DNA of 6,940 bases from an uncultured Pyrinomonas sp. (GTDB lineage Bacteria > Acidobacteriota > Blastocatellia > Pyrinomonadales > Pyrinomonadaceae): contig CAKZOF010000466.1 in NCBI GenBank assembly GCA_937135995.1, positions 1-6,940 on the forward strand, read 5' to 3'. A program made the position numbers and the translations under genes. Within the stretch, counting starts at the first letter, position 1, and each line of letters begins with the position of its first letter. Positions 4,715 through 6,940 of the stretch are shown in pieces. Below the pieces are notes generated by a model that worked only from the letters and a program-made list of their open reading frames with translations, did no database searches and was not told the origin of the DNA.

Positions 4715-6496
4715 CTAGAAATTCAGCTTCAAGCCGAACTGAAACTGTCGCGGATCGTAAGCGGCCGTGGGACGGCTGTAGTAACGTCCGCCGGGACCGC
4801 GTTGACCGAAAGCGTTGACGTCTTGGAAAAAGGGCGACGCCGCCGCTTCGTTGAAGCGATTGAAGAGATTAAAACCTTCCGCGATGATGTCCAAACGGAT
4901 GCGCTCGCCGAAGCGTATGGCGCGCGTCACTCGCAGATCGAGCGAAGCGTAAGAGTGCGTGATGCCACGGTTGCGCCCTAAGCTTCCCGTCGAAAACGGC
5001 GGCGGCACGACGAGCCGCCCATCGGGCAGCACGTTGGGTCGGTCCGTCTGATTCGACTGATCGTTGTTCGTGTCGAAGCCGGTCAAGATGTTGAACGGTC
5101 GGCCCGAAGAGATCTCGATGATCGGCGCGACGATGAAATCGGCGAAGAACCGCTGCGCGCCCGTGCCGTTGCGCCACGCGGGCGGCGAGGTGAGCACGCC
5201 GCTGAAGACGAAGCGGTGCCGCTGATCGAAGAGCGAATCGGCCCGTTCGGCGCGCAGATTGCGGTTGTCTTGCGGCAGGAGCAACGTCTGCAAATCGCTC
5301 GAATCATCGATCGTGTGCGACCACGTATAGGAAGCGAGAAACTGGAAGTTATTCGCAAAACGGCGGCGAAGTTCAACATTCATCCCGTTGTAATTGGAGT
5401 TGCCGTTCGAGACTTGCGCGTTGACCGAACCATACGGGGCGAGCACGCCGGGCGAGCGAAGCGTGCCGGCAAGTTGCGAATCGAGCACCGCTTTGGTGAT
5501 CGCGCCGCCGGAAACGGCTGCCGCGAGAAAGTAGTTTGGTCCGCTCGGACGGAAGAAGTTCGCGATGGCCGGTGAGATGACGCGCCCGCGCGGCCCCTGC
5601 ACGATGATTCCGGGCAAGATGACAGCGAATGTTTCGCCCGTCAAAGGATTGGTGAAGGTCGAACCCGGTGCCGTTGTCGGGAAAAGGCCGGCGGTCGCCA
5701 GCGCCACTTCCGTCGTGTTGGTGGGCAAACGGTTCGCGTAGCGGCGGAAGTTCTCGATCTGTAGATCGACGAGCGGCGCGTTGATGTCTATGGGACGCGG
5801 CAGGTGGCGCGTGCCGACAAACAGGTAGCTTACCGACAGCGCCATGTTGTCGGTCAAACGGCGTTCGAGCGCCAGATTCGCTTGCGTCGCGTAAGCGTAC
5901 TCGAAATCCGCAGCGACCGGCAACGTGAACGGCAAGACCGGTCCGAAGCCGGGGAAGGTCTGATCGTTGAAACGTTGCCGCCCGAACTGGTACTGCGCCG
6001 TGCGCGCCGTGCCCGGCGTTTGCAATCCCGGCGGGCAGATGGGCGACGGGCTAGCCTGCGAGCAGACCGTGCCCTGAAAGACCTGCGTCGCATTCAGCAG
6101 CGCCGTCGGCGCGGGGCTGCCCGGCAGCAGCACCAGCTGCTGCTGCTGTGCCGCATCGGCGATGTCGGAGTTGAAGGCGATGGCTTGCAGCGGTTTATCG
6201 TAGAAGAGACCGATGGCCGCGCGAATCAACGTCACGCCGTTGCCTCCAACGTCCCACGCGATGCCGAGGCGCGGCGCGATGTTGTTCTTGTCGCGTGGGA
6301 ACCCTTGACGCACGCCGAGCGCGTCTTGCGCCGCGCGCACGTCATCGAGGTGTCGCGCCCAGACGACTTCGAGCGGCGCAGCGGGGCGAGCCGCTTCAGC
6401 CACCCCAGGGTGAAGTAACCTCCCGGCCGTGCGGCCAGGGGACAAATCCCCCACGGGTGTCAGGTGCAACGTGGGCGTGGGCACTTCTTTCATCAT
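4715..6496 (-). CDS. Chimeric frame: TonB-dependent receptor barrel fused to a foreign N-terminus
   Basis: The 593-residue frame is a join of two unrelated genes. From about residue 58 to the end it is the C-terminal beta-barrel of an Oar-like TonB-dependent receptor of acidobacterial type: GFPRDKNNIAPRLGIAWD (65-82), IRAAIGLFYDKPLQ (91-104), YTWSHTIDDSSD (390-401), SLFDQRHRF (421-429), IIAEGFNLFNRFNE (537-550), and a terminal Phe typical of outer-membrane barrels. Such receptors are usually about 1,000 residues; here the signal peptide, carboxypeptidase-like domain, plug and first barrel strands are missing. Residues 1-57 instead look like a betaproteobacterial acyltransferase start. The start at 6496 has a GGAGA 7 bases upstream; the frame stays open to 6796, but that part runs over lplT. 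A strong terminator follows the stop. Substrate unknown; Oar-like receptors are thought to import large molecules such as oligosaccharides. Confidence 0.8.
   Translation of the reverse strand: MMKEVPTPTLHLTPVGDLSPGRTAGRLLHPGVAEAARPAAPLEVVWARHLDDVRAAQDALGVRQGFPRDKNNIAPRLGIAWDVGGNGVTLIRAAIGLFYDKPLQAIAFNSDIADAAQQQQLVLLPGSPAPTALLNATQVFQGTVCSQASPSPICPPGLQTPGTARTAQYQFGRQRFNDQTFPGFGPVLPFTLPVAADFEYAYATQANLALERRLTDNMALSVSYLFVGTRHLPRPIDINAPLVDLQIENFRRYANRLPTNTTEVALATAGLFPTTAPGSTFTNPLTGETFAVILPGIIVQGPRGRVISPAIANFFRPSGPNYFLAAAVSGGAITKAVLDSQLAGTLRSPGVLAPYGSVNAQVSNGNSNYNGMNVELRRRFANNFQFLASYTWSHTIDDSSDLQTLLLPQDNRNLRAERADSLFDQRHRFVFSGVLTSPPAWRNGTGAQRFFADFIVAPIIEISSGRPFNILTGFDTNNDQSNQTDRPNVLPDGRLVVPPPFSTGSLGRNRGITHSYASLDLRVTRAIRFGERIRLDIIAEGFNLFNRFNEAAASPFFQDVNAFGQRGPGGRYYSRPTAAYDPRQFQFGLKLNF
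6323..6340. other. Junction between acidobacterial and betaproteobacterial sequence
   Basis: On the minus strand the protein reads LEVVWARHLDDVRAAQ, which fits a GNAT acyltransferase N-terminus that normally continues as RLRYxVF, then changes to DALGVRQGFPRDKNNIAPRLG, which fits the middle of a receptor barrel. Neither gene resumes on the other side. The exact breakpoint cannot be fixed, because the local sequence is an Ala/Arg-coding GCG-rich stretch that could suit either gene. No inverted repeats, target duplication or integrase is seen at the join. Confidence 0.7.
6329..6496 (-). pseudogene. N-terminal fragment of a GNAT/OlsB-like acyltransferase
   Basis: About 56 codons starting at ATG 6496 (a second ATG follows at 6493) behind GGAGA at 6504-6508. 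The peptide contains PTPTLHLTPVGDLSPGR and LEVVWARHLDDVRAAQ, which resemble the start of betaproteobacterial GNAT N-acyltransferases related to OlsB, the enzyme that makes lyso-ornithine lipid, often annotated as hemolysin-like. The catalytic core would lie after the join and is absent. It is divergent from lplT, a phospholipid-remodelling gene, which fits a lipid role. The identification is from memory of the family and from a short fragment, so it is moderate. The gene is probably intact in its source genome and cut here by the join. Confidence 0.5.
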
Positions 6497-6503
6497 GTGG
6501 ACG

Positions 6504-6508
6504 TCTCC
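6504..6508 (-). promoter_or_regulatory. Ribosome binding site setting the 6496 start
   Basis: GGAGA on the minus strand lies 7 bases before the ATG at 6496. It supports this start over the open frame extending to 6796, which has no such site and overlaps lplT. Confidence 0.65.
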
Positions 6509-6574
6509 GCAAAGTGGGGCGGGGAGCCGGCGATCGCCAGCCCGACCCCGTTGAACCGCATTCTGAAAACCCGT

Positions 6575-6605
6575 CATGACACGCCCTTGGCGAAAGCGTG
6601 TCATG
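6575..6605. promoter_or_regulatory. 10-bp inverted repeat, likely operator, between divergent genes
   Basis: CATGACACGC (6575-6584) and GCGTGTCATG (6596-6605) are exact inverted copies with an 11-base spacer. A further TGACA at 6610-6614 forms another inverted pair with TGTCA at 6599-6603. Because it lies between two gene starts it is unlikely to be a terminator. A dimeric repressor site or a leader hairpin are the likelier readings. Confidence 0.5.
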
Positions 6606-6675
6606 GCCGTGACATGAGCCGCCCTGCCCCGCTGCGTCACGACGCCGTCACGTGCCCGTGTCAGGCTTGCCCGCC

Positions 6676-6940
6676 ATGCCTGCAGGTTTTTTTTGGCTGC
6701 TGGCGGCGCAGTTCTGCTCGGGCCTGGCCGACCACGCGGTACTGATCGTGGCCATCGCCTACCTTCAAGAACAACAGCATCCGCTGTGGTGGGCACCCTT
6801 GCTCAAGTTCGCCTTTACCTGGAGCTATGTGTTGCTGGCACCGGTGGCAGGCGCGTGGGCCGACGCCGTCCCTAAACAGCGCTTGATGGCGCAGATGAAC
6901 GCGCTCAAAGCGGTGGCGGTACTGGCGCTGGTCGCGGGCT
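6676..6940 (+). CDS. lplT: Lysophospholipid transporter LplT, N-terminal part, runs off the window
   Basis: The first 88 residues of a major facilitator transporter; the gene continues past the right edge (E. coli LplT has 397 residues). AAQFCSGLADHAVL (10-23) matches the AQFLSAFGDNALL region of E. coli LplT. YVLLAPVAGAWADAVPKQRL (51-70) matches the LplT stretch YILFAPFVGQVADS and includes the facilitator motif A (G59, D63, R69). Hydrophobic spans lie near 3-30, 41-61 and 77-88. LplT flips lysophospholipids, such as lyso-PE, across the inner membrane for re-acylation. The start ATG at 6676 has no good ribosome site. Codons 4-7 contain a run of eight T. The protein style fits betaproteobacteria, unlike the genes to the left. 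Confidence 0.85.
   Translation, partial: MPAGFFWLLAAQFCSGLADHAVLIVAIAYLQEQQHPLWWAPLLKFAFTWSYVLLAPVAGAWADAVPKQRLMAQMNALKAVAVLALVAG

Larger units (their letters stand above)
6497..6675. other. Divergent intergenic region of the acyltransferase and lplT genes
   Basis: This 179-base region separates two divergent starts and must hold both promoters. It carries a perfect 10-bp inverted repeat (6575-6605) and several TGACA/TGTCA or CGTCACG motifs up to 6652. No clear -35/-10 pair was found on either strand. Confidence 0.55.

Noticed and set aside
4715..6496. A true novel acyltransferase-receptor fusion protein
   Set aside because: The acyltransferase part lacks its catalytic region and signal peptide, and the receptor lacks plug and export signal, so the product could not work as either. 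An artificial or accidental join is far likelier.
6497..6796. Extension of the receptor frame to 6796
   Set aside because: It runs antisense over the lplT start, has no ribosome site, and the peptide looks random. The GGAGA before 6496 fits better.

Overview
The window joins sequence from two apparently unrelated bacteria. Positions 1 to about 6325 read as an acidobacterial block, most like class Blastocatellia (Pyrinomonas or Chloracidobacterium relatives). The evidence is a large Oar-type TonB receptor barrel, a secreted protein with the GIxPLxSxRADVERxLG motif, and NurA and HAS-barrel proteins of the bacterial/cyanobacterial style. Positions from about 6340 to 6940 read as a betaproteobacterial block, most like Comamonadaceae: the start of a GNAT/OlsB-like gene and, divergent from it, the start of lplT. 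These assignments rest on remembered family features, with no database search.

All acidobacterial genes are on the minus strand. From right to left they are: the C-terminal barrel of a TonB-dependent receptor (stop at 4715), a strong intrinsic terminator (4649-4687), a secreted TPR protein (3277-4434), a spacer with small repeats, and a four-gene cluster ending at 130. The cluster holds a small exported protein (2500-3030), NurA nuclease (1172-2467), a zinc-ribbon protein with two membrane helices (729-1175) and a HAS-barrel protein (130-732). The last three are tightly coupled: nurA and the zinc-ribbon gene share a TTGA stop/start, and the zinc-ribbon and HAS-barrel genes share an ATGA.

NurA and HAS-barrel proteins belong functionally with the HerA translocase in DNA end resection. 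No HerA ATPase lies in the window, and the 129 bases after the HAS-barrel gene hold only a hairpin. A membrane-anchored zinc-ribbon protein coupled between NurA and HAS-barrel is the most interesting biological feature here.

The most important caution is the join near 6323-6340. An acyltransferase N-terminus runs in frame into the middle of a receptor barrel, giving a 593-residue chimeric reading frame that is missing the receptor's plug and the acyltransferase's catalytic part. The likeliest cause is a metagenome misassembly. No tRNA, rRNA, CRISPR array, transposase or phage gene was seen.
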